Origin: Haberlea rhodopensis
Lineage: Eukaryota; Streptophyta; Magnoliopsida; Lamiales; Gesneriaceae
Direction: 5' to 3'
Length of the DNA: 64,000 nt
Assembly (NCBI GenBank): GCA_907163345.1
Contig: CAJQUN010000174.1
Span: 930,001-994,000 of the forward strand
Positions within the stretch are counted from its first letter, which is position 1. Every line of letters begins with the position of its first letter. Positions 23,603 to 35,173 of the stretch are shown here, piece after piece. The position numbers were made by a program, and so were the translations under genes. The notes under the pieces are model-generated. The model ran no database searches. It saw nothing but the letters and a program-made list of their open reading frames with translations, and was not told the DNA's origin.

Positions 23603-25375
23603 CAGTGGGAGACAAATAGAACTTAGTGAAGTTCTACCACAAGAAAACATTGAACATGATATTGAAATGGAAACAGAGCAGACACCACAAGCTGTTGTGG
23701 GTGAAATGCCTGCTCAAGAGACACAAGCCCAGCGTAGGTCTGTAAGAGAACACCGTGAGCCACAGAGATATGGATTTCTTGTGACTCAACAAGGTGACTT
23801 ACTACTTATTGATGAAGATGAGCAGTCATCTTATCAAGAAGCTATAATGGGCCTTGATTCTGAGACGTGGCAAGAGGCCATGAAATCTGAGATGGAATCC
23901 ATGTATGCAAACCAAGTATGGACTTTGGTTGACCCGCCTGAAGGGGTAAGACCCATAGGGTGCAAATGGATTTTCAAGAAAAAGACCGACATGGATGGTA
24001 ATGTACAAACCTTTAAAGGTCGACTGGTTGCTAAAGGTTTCAAACAAATTCATGGTATTGACTATGATGAAACTTTTTCACCGGTTGCCATGGTTAAATC
24101 CATTAGGATCTTACTTGCAATAGCTGTATTTCATGATTATGAAATCTGGCAGATGGATGTCAAAACAGCTTTCCTTAATGGAAATTTACTTGAAGATGTG
24201 TACATGACACAACCTGAGGGTTTTGTCGATCCAAAGGATGCTGGAAAGATATGCAAGCTACAATGATCCATTTATGTATTGAAGCAAGCTTCTCGGAGTT
24301 GGAATCTTCATTTTGATGATGCAGTCAAAGTGTTTGGTTTCATCAAAAATGTAGATGAACCTTGTGTCTACAAGAAGGTCAGTGGGAGCATAATTATCTT
24401 CCTAATATTGTATGTAGATGACATACTTCTCATTGGGAATGATATCCCTGCCTTACAATCTGTAAAGATTTGGCTAGGGAATTGCTTTTCTAAGAAAGAC
24501 TTGGGTGAAGCCACCTATGTATTAGGTATCAAGATCTATAGAGATAGATCAAGAAGATTACTTGGCCTAAGTCAAAGTACATACATAGACAAAGTGCTAA
24601 AACGGTTTAGCATGCAAGAATCAAAGAAAGGATTCGTGCCTATGACACATGTGATACATCTCTCGAAGGATCAGTGTTGCATGAGTAAGATTCCATATGC
24701 GTCAGCTATTGGATCTATCATGTATGCCATGATATGTACTCGTCCCGATGTCTCGTATGCCCTGAGCATGACGAGCAGATATCAGGTTGATCCAGGTGAA
24801 TGTCACTGGATTGCTGTCAAGAATATCCTGAAGTACTTAAGAAGAACTAAGGTACATTCTTGATTTATGGAGGTGAGGAAGAGCTCAATGTAATATGTTA
24901 CACTGATGCAAGCTTCCAAACCGACAAAGATAATTTCCAATCGCAATCATGATATGTGTTTTGCCTAAATGGAGGTGCTGTGAGCTGGAAGAGTTCAAAG
25001 CAAGAGACAATAGCTGATTCTACAATTGAAGCTGAATACATTGCTGCCTCAGATGCAGCAAAGGAAGCTGTTTGGATCAAGAAGTTCATTTCTGAACTTG
25101 GGGTGATGCCTAGCATACTAGATCCGATTGAACTCTATTGTGACAACAATGGAGCCATCACATTGGCTAAGGAACCTAGATCTCACCAAAGATCCAAGCA
25201 CATACTTCGGCGTTTTCATTTCATTCGAGAAATCGTTGAAAGAGGAGATGTAAAAATATGCAAAGTACCAACTGATGATAATGTATCTGACCCACTGACG
25301 AAGCCACTATCACAGCAGAAGCATGATCGTCATACTAGATCTCTAGGCATTAAGTATATGTCTGATTGGTCTTAG
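23603..25375 (+). pseudogene. Copia reverse transcriptase-RNase H, 3' part of broken polyprotein
   Basis: This is the continuation of the interrupted copia pol. The RT begins with the GCKWIFKKKTDMDG motif, then has QMDVKTAFLNGNL and the catalytic YVDD (LYVDDILLIG near 24410). Arg is replaced by TGA at 24264-24266 (a C-to-T change in CGA), and a frame break with further damage lies near 24850-24955. RNase H resumes at 24956 with SWKSSKQETIADSTIEAEY and ends at 25375 after DPLTKPL. All domains of an autonomous copia element can be recognised, but at least two stops and several shifts inactivate it. Confidence 0.88.
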
Positions 25376-25378
25376 TGC

Positions 25379-25390
25379 AAGTGGGAGATT
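25379..25390 (+). promoter_or_regulatory. Copia polypurine tract
   Basis: AAGTGGGAGATT lies directly before the TGTTGGGATATG start of the 3' LTR. Confidence 0.75.
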
Positions 25391-26856
25391 TGTTGGGATA
25401 TGCCCTAAGACAACTCATTAGATGATTGTATATGACATACAATGTATTATGGTTTTATTAATGGCAATTCATTATTATATATTATTCGAGTATCTGTGTA
25501 ACATGAATTAATATATAAGTTAATGTCCTTAGAATAATATTGTATTGTTCTTAAAGATTGTCCCTAGTCAAGTATTATCATGAATCGGGATAATGATAAT
25601 GCATTGAGACTAGTATGTTTTGATTGATGAATTGTTCATAGATATGAGATATCAAATCAACACATGGGTGCATGTTAGAGAACGATGTACTGGACAGACC
25701 CACCATGAGAATGCTACATGGATAGTTATATGAGCGCCATAAACAATTCTCATAGTGATAATAATGTGTGTAATCCTTACGACTTGAGATCACTAGAGAT
25801 CCCAACATAATGAGTCATGCATCTTTATATTGCCAAACGTTACCTGTAACATGGTAAACTATAAAGTCAATCATTGGATACACCACGAATTATGTAGAGG
25901 GATGTTGAGTGATCAAGATAGGATTTTATATAACAGGAGAAGTGTTTGAGCCCTTGATCAAGTAAGACTAAAATGCATGGCCATGCTCGAATGAGTCGAT
26001 ATGTGATATCAAACTTATTCGTTTATTCTAGTTCTACTTGGGGATCAAGAAATAAAAGATTGAATATACGAGTATGACTATTCAATGACTCGTGTTCAAT
26101 CTAAACACATTGGATAAAGGGATTAAGTTACATGGTTAATATTATCACAGTCCATAGGTTATGTCGAGTCAATGACATCTTGTAATTTGGGTAGCCTTGA
26201 TGTGTTGCTAGATACCGCTCATTGCTTGTGACATAAAATTAGATTTTATGTCACTGCCAACATTGCAAGATCGGGTCACACAAAAGATTAAATCGATAAA
26301 GGGAGATATAATTCATTGGATGAATTAATTAATTAAGAAGAGTCTTAATTATAAATATTAGAGATATTGATTTAATTAAGATATTGGGTTTGGGCCAATG
26401 ATGATTTTTGAAAGCCTTTAATTAAATCTAATATAAGATATAATATGTTAACAAGGTTTGGATTAAGAGTTAATTTTCTAAGCAAAACCTAGTAGCCACT
26501 ATACTAAGCTCTCGGCTGCAGCCGCCTCTCACCCTCCATCTTCACGCCGCCGCCGTGAATAATGGTGGTAGGAACGGCCGTCGTTGATCGGTTTAGAACC
26601 GTGAGTCTTGTTTTGGTTTAAAAACGAGTCTAGCAACTTGTTCTTGAACGCCCTTTTCGATTTGATCGTGTGGATACCGTAGAGACAAATGTGCAAATAT
26701 TTGTTCGTGACTTGTGGTGTTGCAACGAGGAATCTGCTACAAACACGCTACAATGGTATGATTCTTATCAATCTCGATATGATTACTTTGTACAGATCCA
26801 TGGTAGGAATTCAAGTTTTATTTTCCGCTGTGTATTGCTTGATCGGATTCCTAACA
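25391..26856 (+). repeat. Ty1/copia element 3' LTR
   Basis: This LTR of 1466 bp begins TGTTGGGATATG and ends CCTAACA. It aligns with 12410-13879 with many small differences, so the insertion is clearly older than element C. It lacks the extra copies of the LTR start seen at the left end. Confidence 0.88.
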
Positions 26857-27803
26857 GATTTGCAACCCACCTCACTGGTGTCGTTATGGTAAAAAAGTAT
26901 ATACTTTTTTGTCAAAAAATTATTGTAATACGGAAACGAGATGGACCTGTTATAATGTTAAGTAAATTTCTTAAATAAAGGGTAAAATGACATGAAAATA
27001 TAAAGAAAATGGAAGAAAACAAAACTAGGGAGGAATCTTAAAATAATTTTGAGTAGGGAGGAATATTAAAGTTGAAAGTAGGGATGTAGATTTTAGTGTA
27101 AGTTGCCCTATAATTATTATATGTTGGTTTTCTATAATATTGTTTATTTTTAAATAACTGGTTTAGTTATAGTGTTTTATAAAACAAATATTTCAAATAG
27201 ATAATTTAATTATGATTTTTTCATTTAAAATGGTGGAGGAGGTAGTTGACAAAAAAGGTGAAAATAAATTGGTTAAAAATATTGCAATTATTAATACGTA
27301 TACGAATGCAATTTACAAATCAAAAATGATGTTGGGGGCAAAATTGTACTTTTCTTTATGTTAAAAAAGTCATACCAAATTCGGTTACTCTAATACCCTC
27401 ATGTTTTTATTTATTATTATTATTGTTATTATATATAATAGCATAAACATAATTATATTAAGTGACAACTTGTACAATGAATGTTATCCTAAACCAAAAA
27501 CCAAAATACACAAAATATAAATATTCGTGATACACTACTTACTGTGAAGCTTAGCCAATATGAACCCAGTAGAGTTAGACGAAAGGACCCAGTAGGGTAG
27601 TGTCAAACAGAGATTCATTATAAATATATATTTTTTTAAATAAAGAATATTTGTACTTTGATAAATTTTCACCATAAATATTTGAGTAACCGAAATACTT
27701 GGCATACTTACGTTTTGTATTTGAATAAGCGGATTCTACCTTTTACGAATTGAGCTACTTCAAGATTTTACAAAAAAAAGTGATTTTGAATTTACTTTTA
27801 TTG
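26857..27803. other. AT-rich intergenic sequence
   Basis: I see no gene here. It contains a perfect 20-bp palindrome (AAAAAAGTATATACTTTTTT, 26891-26910) and several T-rich and A-rich runs. Confidence 0.5.
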
Positions 27804-27811
27804 AAAGTATC

Positions 27812-28287
27812 CAGGGGTGTTTAACGGGGCAACCCGGACATGTCCGATCCGAAACCAACCGGTTCCGGATCCCCTAATTTCGGAACCGGTCCGATCCGGT
27901 TCCGGGTTGGATCGGTTCCAACTCGGAACCAGTTTTTTTGAATTTTTTTTTCAAAAAATCAAGGGAAATTGTTGCTTGGAGAATTCGAACACACGACCAT
28001 CGTCTTCTATTCTAAAGCTCTAACCAATTGAGTTAATGGGCCATTGTGTTTGCAAACTACCCTCAAATATATTTATCTAAACTTTTAAAAAAATTATTTT
28101 TTTAAAAATTAACGGATCTGGTTCCGGTTCAACCCTAAACCATTTGTTTAGTTTGGAACCGATAAGATATCGGTTCTGAAACGGTAGAACCGATCCGACT
28201 GATATGTTACCGATTTCGGTTTCGAACCGGGCTAATCGATCCAGTTTCGGGTCGGGTCCAGATTGATCAGCTCTTTAAACACCCCTA
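27812..28287. mobile_element. hAT-type miniature transposon (476 bp)
   Basis: The ends form a terminal inverted repeat, CAGGGGTGTTTAA on the left and TAGGGGTGTTTAA on the right when reversed. They are flanked by a perfect 8-bp duplication AAAGTATC (27804-27811 and 28288-28295), which is the hAT signature. The interior is rich in GGTTCCGG-type motifs, as in the non-coding end of the hAT remnant near 44760-44960. There is no transposase ORF. Confidence 0.85.
27977..28042 (-). other. tRNA-Ile-like segment inside the hAT element
   Basis: On the minus strand it starts GGCCCATTAACTCAATTGG, close to plant tRNA-Ile (GGCCCATTAGCTCAGTTGG), and keeps an A-box region (CTCAATTGGTTAGAGC). A B-box-like GTGTTCGAATTC follows. 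The anticodon arm is scrambled and the acceptor 3' half is missing, so it is not a working tRNA gene. It may still be read by RNA polymerase III. Confidence 0.6.
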
Positions 28288-28498
28288 AAAGTATCAGCAA
28301 TTTAATTGCATAAATTTGAGTGAAAATATCTTAAATTGCTCGTCTATTTGAATTCAATATTTAGATTTTACAGCTTCACACACAATTACTTGGTTCTTAC
28401 CGGTAATAAAGAAATCCATTTCTACTCCATTTGGGGATTTCATGCATCTATAACCCTAAGCGAATCAATTTAGGCGATTGTAATTCCTAAGTACGGAA

Positions 28499-31033
28499 AT
28501 GGCTACGCTGAGGAATCTTAAGATAAAGACTTCAACGTGCAAGATAATCGTGAAGGAACTTCACTCATACGAGAAAGAGGTGGAAAGAGGAGGCCGCAAA
28601 AACTGCTGATATGAAGGCCAACGCCGCCGATCCTTATGACATCAAACAACAGGTCACTTCTAATTCGTTACATGCTGTTGTTTCATTTGCCTTCATTATT
28701 TTGGGATGTATGTGTGAGATGCTGAATTCCATATTTAGTTTGAGCTGTAATACTGGTCCACAACCGGGGACCTGCAAAGGGAGCATTCAATCACACTCAT
28801 ATCGACAAAAAATAATTAAAAAGTCAGACCGACTTTAGGTTTTCTTGATAAATTACTGGATTGTTCTCTATATGCATGTATTGGTAACTTATTATCACAG
28901 AAGGAATGACACATCAATTAGGATGTATCGCATAATGTTTCTCTAGCCTTTCTTTTGCTGGATTTGAGAAAAAAAGGGGTGTTGTCGCCTCTCTTGTTTT
29001 CCTTCATTCACGTTCGACCCTATGCGAGGTGTCTTTGAAGGAGGACTTGTTTCGAGATTGGCTTCTTATTACCAATTATTTCGATATCATTGTGCAAGTG
29101 AGATTGTTATGTCATTTCCAGATTTAAAGTAGCTATTTCATTTTATATAGACAAGAAATGTGAAGGTCTATCGGTGCCTTGGGACCAGAAATGCAATTTG
29201 CACAAAGTTTAATGTAGACAAATCAATTCCTTACTTGAGCATGGAATAGCGTTCTTCATTTTTTCCATGATTTTCTTTGTGCATATAAATGATCATACTA
29301 TAATTTTTATACTAGATGAAAGCCATTTTTGAATATTGGAACTTGGTGTGTCTTCATATATACAATTTGAAGATGTATATGTTCATGAAGTTTGTCATTA
29401 ATGAAGAAAATCTTTCTAGGATTGTTGAGTGTATTTTCTGGCCTCATGGATTGTTAGAATCAACGAATGAAGACTGCATCTTTCTTATTTCAAGTTTATT
29501 CAAAATGATTCTAAAGGACTTGGTATGTTTACTCTGTGGAGGTAAACGATGGATAGGAGTACAATGCAACAGGTTTCAACAGAATTTTACAATCATGATC
29601 CATGTTTTTACAAGTTGTATGGATGTTCATTGAAAAGGTTATCGTTTTCTGTAGGCAGTTAAGAACTTCAATGTCCCTTCAGTTTTTTAGTTTCGTACAG
29701 TTTCTGTAGGCTGTTAAGAAAGGAATATATGAGAGTACATTTTTTATGTTATTATACATGTTGGATCTTGGGAGAAGGGTATGTGACCCTTCTAACTAAC
29801 TAGTCGTAGCAATAAGTGATGATGATTGAAAAAAAGAGAGCGCTACATACAGATCTATGCATATGCAAGGAGTGCATGACTCAATCATGCTAGTCAATGT
29901 AAAATTAATAAATTGTTAAGATCTTCCTTGACAAAAGTTGTAGTTTTCCTGGCTAGATAAGTCTTGAATTGATCATATCTTTTCTTGATTACTTTTTTTT
30001 CCCCCTTTTATGCTTAATGTAAACCTATTTTCTTGATGTATTTAATGCAGGACAACGTGCAGGCTGAGTCAAGGATGATGATACCTGATTGCCACAAGCG
30101 CCTAGAGGGCTGCTCTAATTGACCTCAAAGGGGTTTTGGTTAGTTGTAATTTTTTATTCTTTTCGTGGTGCTGTTAATTGTTCCTCTTTCACCTTATTCA
30201 ACATTATGTACCAGCAGTCACGCATCTTAAAAGTTAATATGTTGCAAAATAAAGGTTAACTAGGAGTCTAGGAGTTTTACTTTAACTTTTATTAGACTCT
30301 GCCCCAAGCATTTTTGCTGCCATCCTCATAGGACAGGTTTGCAAAATTTTCCTAAATCAAAATTGGTAGCTCTTTTGCATTTCTCTGTATTTGAGACCAT
30401 CAGGTTCAGATTAATTTTATTTTTCCTCTGTATTTTCACTCGTGCATGACCTTTAAACTGATTTTAATTCTTTTCATATTTGAAAAAACAAAGATCAAGC
30501 AAAAAAGATGGCTTGGTGATGTGTATTTGTTTTGCCTTGCCTCTCACTTACACTGGTGTTTCCCTTGGGGTCGCAGGCTTTAAAATAATTCGCATTATGT
30601 CTTTGCTTGAGTTTTTGTGGTTAATATTTATTAGCCGAACTGTGCTTAGGAACATAGGCCTATGTGTTCAAAAGATTGAAGTTAACGCAACCCAAGGTTT
30701 CAACCCGTAATATACCAGATTTCTGTTCTCATCTCTTCTTTTCCTTTTCTCCCATCTAGACTGGTTCCGAATCCCCCTCCCTGTGGCTGGACCTATGAAC
30801 AAGATTCATGGTTGCGTATATTTCTACTGTAATCTTGAACCCCTCATTTTGTTGAAATCGGTATTCGAATCACATTAATTTCCATTTCTTGAACTTGGTT
30901 CCAAACTTCAAGACACAAGCTATTGCACAGGTTGAGCTCGAGGAGTCAGACGCAAAGGAAGCCCAAGAGATCCAAGATGCTTCAAACTATCATTACCGAG
31001 ATTGAACACATATTCCAAACTTCAGAGGCTTAG
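28499..31033 (+). pseudogene. Tubulin-folding cofactor A-like gene, one extra base per exon
   Basis: The three exons match the plant tubulin-specific chaperone A, which takes beta-tubulin during dimer assembly. Exon 1 (28499-28652) reads MATLRNLKIKTSTCKIIVKE and on to DPYDIKQQ, followed by a GT donor. Exon 2 (30051-30138) contains ESRMMIPDCHKRLE. Exon 3 (30931-31033) begins VELEESDAKEAQEIQDA and ends FQTSEA then stop. Splice sites and introns (1398 and 792 bp) are intact, so it is not a processed copy. Each exon is one base too long (154, 88 and 103 instead of 153, 87 and 102): an extra G near 28589, an extra G near 30109 and an extra base near 30985. The first shift brings a stop within six codons. 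Without the extras the protein would have 113 residues, normal for the family. Confidence 0.85.
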
Positions 31034-31738
31034 ATGGAGAGACGAATTTACATTGGGGTTGAATCGTACTGCGTCTGTTTTTTTGCTTTTTGTATACTTG
31101 TGTTGCATTGCGTTTATCTAATGACACATCAATAGATAATGCATTTCTTCCTAATAATTTTTTTTACATGATGTGCTCTAGAAGTAGAAAAAGCAATAAG
31201 CTGACGGTTACTTCTTGGCTACCCTACAAGGCACTACCAATGCGGTGATCAATGACCGATATTTATTAATGCATTGAGTCCCATATAAAAATAGGATATT
31301 TTGATAAATATGAGTCGTTGATCCAACATTTGGATTAGTGTCTCATGGGGCAGCCCTAGAATAATTCTAAGCTGACAATAAGCAAACACCTACAAAGAGC
31401 AAACTAACCCGAACCACATGTAATGTTAGACATGAGTTGACGTGTTGAGATGCTCTGATGTTTACAGTTTAATAAAAAATATTTTTTAGTTTTTTACTAA
31501 AATTATTTTTGCATTAACATAAGAAATTCTGGGAAGATCATATATAAAATAGATTCATTGCTAATTAAATTAAATAAAAAAATATTTGTACTTGGATATT
31601 TTGTAGCATAAATATTATTTTTTTCCATGCAGGGGTCAAGTAAAATCCTACGTGTTTGGGCCAATGGATCTATAATGAGTATAATAGTACATGTGATCAC
31701 ATTGGATCTGCAGCTGAGATAATACCCCTAGCTAACCT
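31034..31738. other. Intergenic, AT-rich
   Basis: This contains the 3' flank of the TFCA-like locus and a stretch without recognisable genes up to the foldback element. The TFCA transcript may end in the T-rich region around 31080-31170. Confidence 0.4.
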
Positions 31739-32564
31739 AACAAATAAGGGCAAAATGTGATTCAGTCTCTAGATCATAAGTTAAATATAAAATCAATCCC
31801 TAATATTAAATTGTTTTTTTGTTTTAACTCCCTAATAGTTTAAATTGACAAAACTACCACATCCTTCAATTTTTTTTTCATTATTCAGCAATATTTATGT
31901 ATGTTCTTTTCCTGTATTATTTATCTGATCTTTAATTTCTTTTTGAAATTATAAAATATTTATTTCAATCTCCAACTAATATGTATATTTATTATTTTGC
32001 TTAAAAGAATTATCTAATATTTTGGATTCAAAATAATACTTAAATTTTTATCAAAAAAATATTTTTCAGTAAATCATTTATATATATATTATATATATGT
32101 AGCAAGATTATATATTAAGTTAGTATTATTATTTATTTATTTAATAATGTGAAAATAGTCCCATAAAAATTTTAAAACCAAAATCTTGTGTTGAATATGT
32201 TAAATTTTAAAAAAATAATAACAAGAAAACATCCCTTCATTATTTTTTTATAAATGTATTCCACCTTTTTGAATCAAGTAATAATAAAAATTATTAAGAA
32301 AATATTTTTTTTGAAATAATTTTATTTATATATTGTGCAATAGTGTATATTAAATTAATTTTACAATACTCAATTAATAATGTCAAAATAATACTCTGAA
32401 GATTTTAATATTTTAAATATATTTGTTCATTACATTCTTTTTATCAAAAGTGACCTTTAAAATAAAAATCAAATAATAATATTTTAAAAAATAATAATAA
32501 TGAGATTTCCTTTTATTTTTTTATTTAATAAATTAGTCACTATTTATGGAATCAAAATAATAAT

Positions 32565-34260
32565 GAAAATTTGCATATGTATAATATCAATTTCATGTTT
32601 AATTAGTACAAAATTGTTTTGGTTAAGTTCGAATTTAATGTGTAACTATTACCAAAATTGTATTGTTTAATAATAATTTCATGTGTAAGTACCAAAATTG
32701 TATAGATTTAATATCAATGTGAAGTATAACTTGTACCAAAATTGTATAATGTTCAATACAAATTTGATATTAAATTTATACAATTTTGATACAAGTTACA
32801 TATGAAAATTGGTATTAGACCTATACGATTTTTATACTAATTACATTTAAAATTGATATTAAACTTATATAATTTTGGTACCAGTTACCTTTGAAATAAT
32901 GTTAAACATATACAATTTTGGTACAAATTCCACATTAAGTTTGTATTAAACTTATACAATATTGGTACTAGTTATACTTCAAATTGATATTAAACTTATA
33001 CAATTTTGGTACTAGTTACAAATGAAATTAGTATTAAAACAATACAATTTTGGTACAAGTTACACATGAAATTGGTATTAAACCTATATAATTTTGCTAA
33101 TAGCTACACTTCAAATTGGTATTAATCATATACAATGTTTGTGCTAGTTATAGATGAAATTGATATTAAAGCTATGCAATTTTGGTATAAGTTATATTTG
33201 AAATTGGTATTAATAAATTTGATACAAGTTGAAATTGGTATTAAATCTATACAATTGGTACTAGTTAGTATTAAACAAATACAATTTTGGTACTAGTTAA
33301 ACTTATACAATATTGGTGCTCGTTATACTTCAAATTGATATTAAATCTATACAATTTTGGTACTAGTTACAAATGAAATTAGTAAAACAATAAGTACAAG
33401 TTACACATGAAATTTGTATTAAACCTATACAATTTTGCTACTAGCTACACTTCAAATTGGTATTAATCATATACAATGTTTGTGCTAGTTACAGATGAAA
33501 TTTATATTAAAGCGATACAATTTTGGTACACGTTATATTTGAAATTGGCATTAATAAATTTGATACTAGTTGAAATTGGTATTAAATCTATACAATTTTG
33601 GTATTAGTTCCACATGAAATTAGTATTAAACAAATACAATTTTGGTACTAGTTACATATTAAATTGATATTAAACCAATACAATTTTGGTACTAGTTACA
33701 AATGAAATTTGTATTAAACATATACAATTTTGCTACTAGCTACACTTCAAATTGATATTAAACATATACAATATCGGCACTAGTTACATACAATTTTGGT
33801 ACAAGTTATACTTGAATTTGTATTAAATCTATACAATTTTGATACTAGTTACACATGAAATTGGTATTAAACCATATAATTTTGATACAAGTTACACTTC
33901 ATATTGGTATTAAATCTATACAATTTTGGTACTAGTAACACATGAAATTGGTATCAAACTTATACAATTTGGTACTGTTTATACTTCAAATTGATATTAA
34001 ATCTATATAATTTTGGTACTAGTTACACATTAAATTGATATCAAACATATACAATTTGTACTAGTAACACATAAAATTAATATTAAACCTATAGAATTTT
34101 TTCAGTAGTTACACTTTAAATTGTCTTAAACGTATACAATATTAGTACTACTTACACATGAAATTTGTATTAAACTTATACAATTTTTGTACTAGTTATA
34201 TTTGAAATTGATATTAATTTATACGATTTCGATACTTGTTCCACTTCAAATTGATATTAA
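32565..34260 (-). repeat. 44-bp repeat array, left arm
   Basis: About 38 degenerate copies of a 44-bp unit are present. Its reverse complement reads TTTAATACCAATTTCATGTG then TAACTAGTACCAAAATTG. The first 200 bp (32565-32762) are in the forward orientation and the rest is reversed, so there is a small inversion at about 32763. Confidence 0.85.
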
Positions 34261-34265
34261 ATCTA

Positions 34266-34617
34266 TGTAGGATCGAGCGTTTACCGCTTTACCAATAACT
34301 ATAGTTAAGGGTAATAGCACAACTTCAATATTTTCAACCATACACTGGCACAAGCGCCACGTGTTCGACCGATCACAAAGCATATGTAATTGTTGAACCC
34401 CAACAATCCCTCCCCCAATAATTGCACTATTTGCAACTCATGGGAATCGAACACGCGACCTTGGCTCTGATACCAATTGTAGGATCGAACACTTACCGTT
34501 TTACCAATAAATAAAGTTAATGGTAATGACGCAACTTTAATCTTTTCAACCATACACTGGCACAAACATCATATGTTCGACCGATCATAAAGCAGAGGCA
34601 ATCGTTGAACCCCAACA
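34266..34617 (-). mobile_element. TRIM (352-bp LTR element in miniature)
   Basis: Two 140-bp direct repeats (34266-34405 and 34478-34617) start TGTAGGATCGA and end CCCCAACA, and flank a 72-bp interior. On the minus strand the interior holds the tRNA-iMet primer site TGGTATCAGAGC (34464-34475 reversed) two bases from the 5' LTR, and a G-rich polypurine tract (TTGGGGGAGGGAT) before the 3' LTR. The 5-bp duplication ATCTA (34261-34265 and 34618-34622) is perfect. All cis-signals are present and there is no coding capacity. It inserted into the 44-bp array. The interior also has GTCGCGTGTTCGATTCCC, which looks like a tRNA T-arm/B-box. Confidence 0.88.
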
Positions 34618-34640
34618 ATCTATACAATTTTGGTAGCTAC

Positions 34641-35173
34641 TGATAGGCGTAAAACCTACCGCAAGTGTATGGTATCAAGTTTTAATATAAATATGAAGTA
34701 CAAATGTCAATCCCACAGAGATTGATTGTAAAGTTCAACTAAGTACTGAATTATATTAACCTAAACTATATTTAGAGAATATTGTATAATTGTTGAGTGT
34801 CAATTAACATAAACTACTTACAAGCAATAGTAAATTTGAGAGAAATAATATGAGAATAATTCTAGACATCGATTAGTAATTCTTTTAATTTTTTCAATGT
34901 AGTTATATGTCTGTCGAACTATATAAACACCCACATTGTATTTTTCTATAGTTCTATTCACAATTTATAATATAGCAATTGATCATAAAGGAATATAGTT
35001 GATAATCAAGTGAAATCATAATTGACACTCAACAATTATACCATATTTTAATGTAATTACAATTCAGAACTTAGTTTCAAATTTACAATCAATCTCTGTG
35101 GGATCGATATCTGTACTTCATATCTATATTAAAATTTGACACCGTACACTTGCGATACGTTTTACCCCCATCA
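34641..35173. mobile_element. Small foldback with Athila LTR-end sequences at the dyad of the giant foldback
   Basis: It starts TGATAGGCGTAAAACCTACC, and its right end reversed starts TGATGGGGGTAAAACGTATC. The inverted arms continue for at least about 180 bp, including CGCAAGTGTACGGTGTCAA and GATCCCACAGAGATTGATTG. Both arms look like the terminal part of Athila-type LTRs (compare 50385-50480). It lies exactly between the two large arms. It could be a solo palindromic LTR remnant, a small transposon that captured LTR ends, or the loop of the original foldback. Confidence 0.7.

Noticed and set aside
26891..26910. Perfect 20-bp palindrome as a terminator or regulatory site
   Set aside because: It is simple A/T sequence in AT-rich intergenic DNA with no gene end nearby; chance or a repeat remnant is enough to explain it.
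27977..28042. A functional tRNA-Ile gene
   Set aside because: The anticodon arm is not formed and the acceptor 3' strand is missing.
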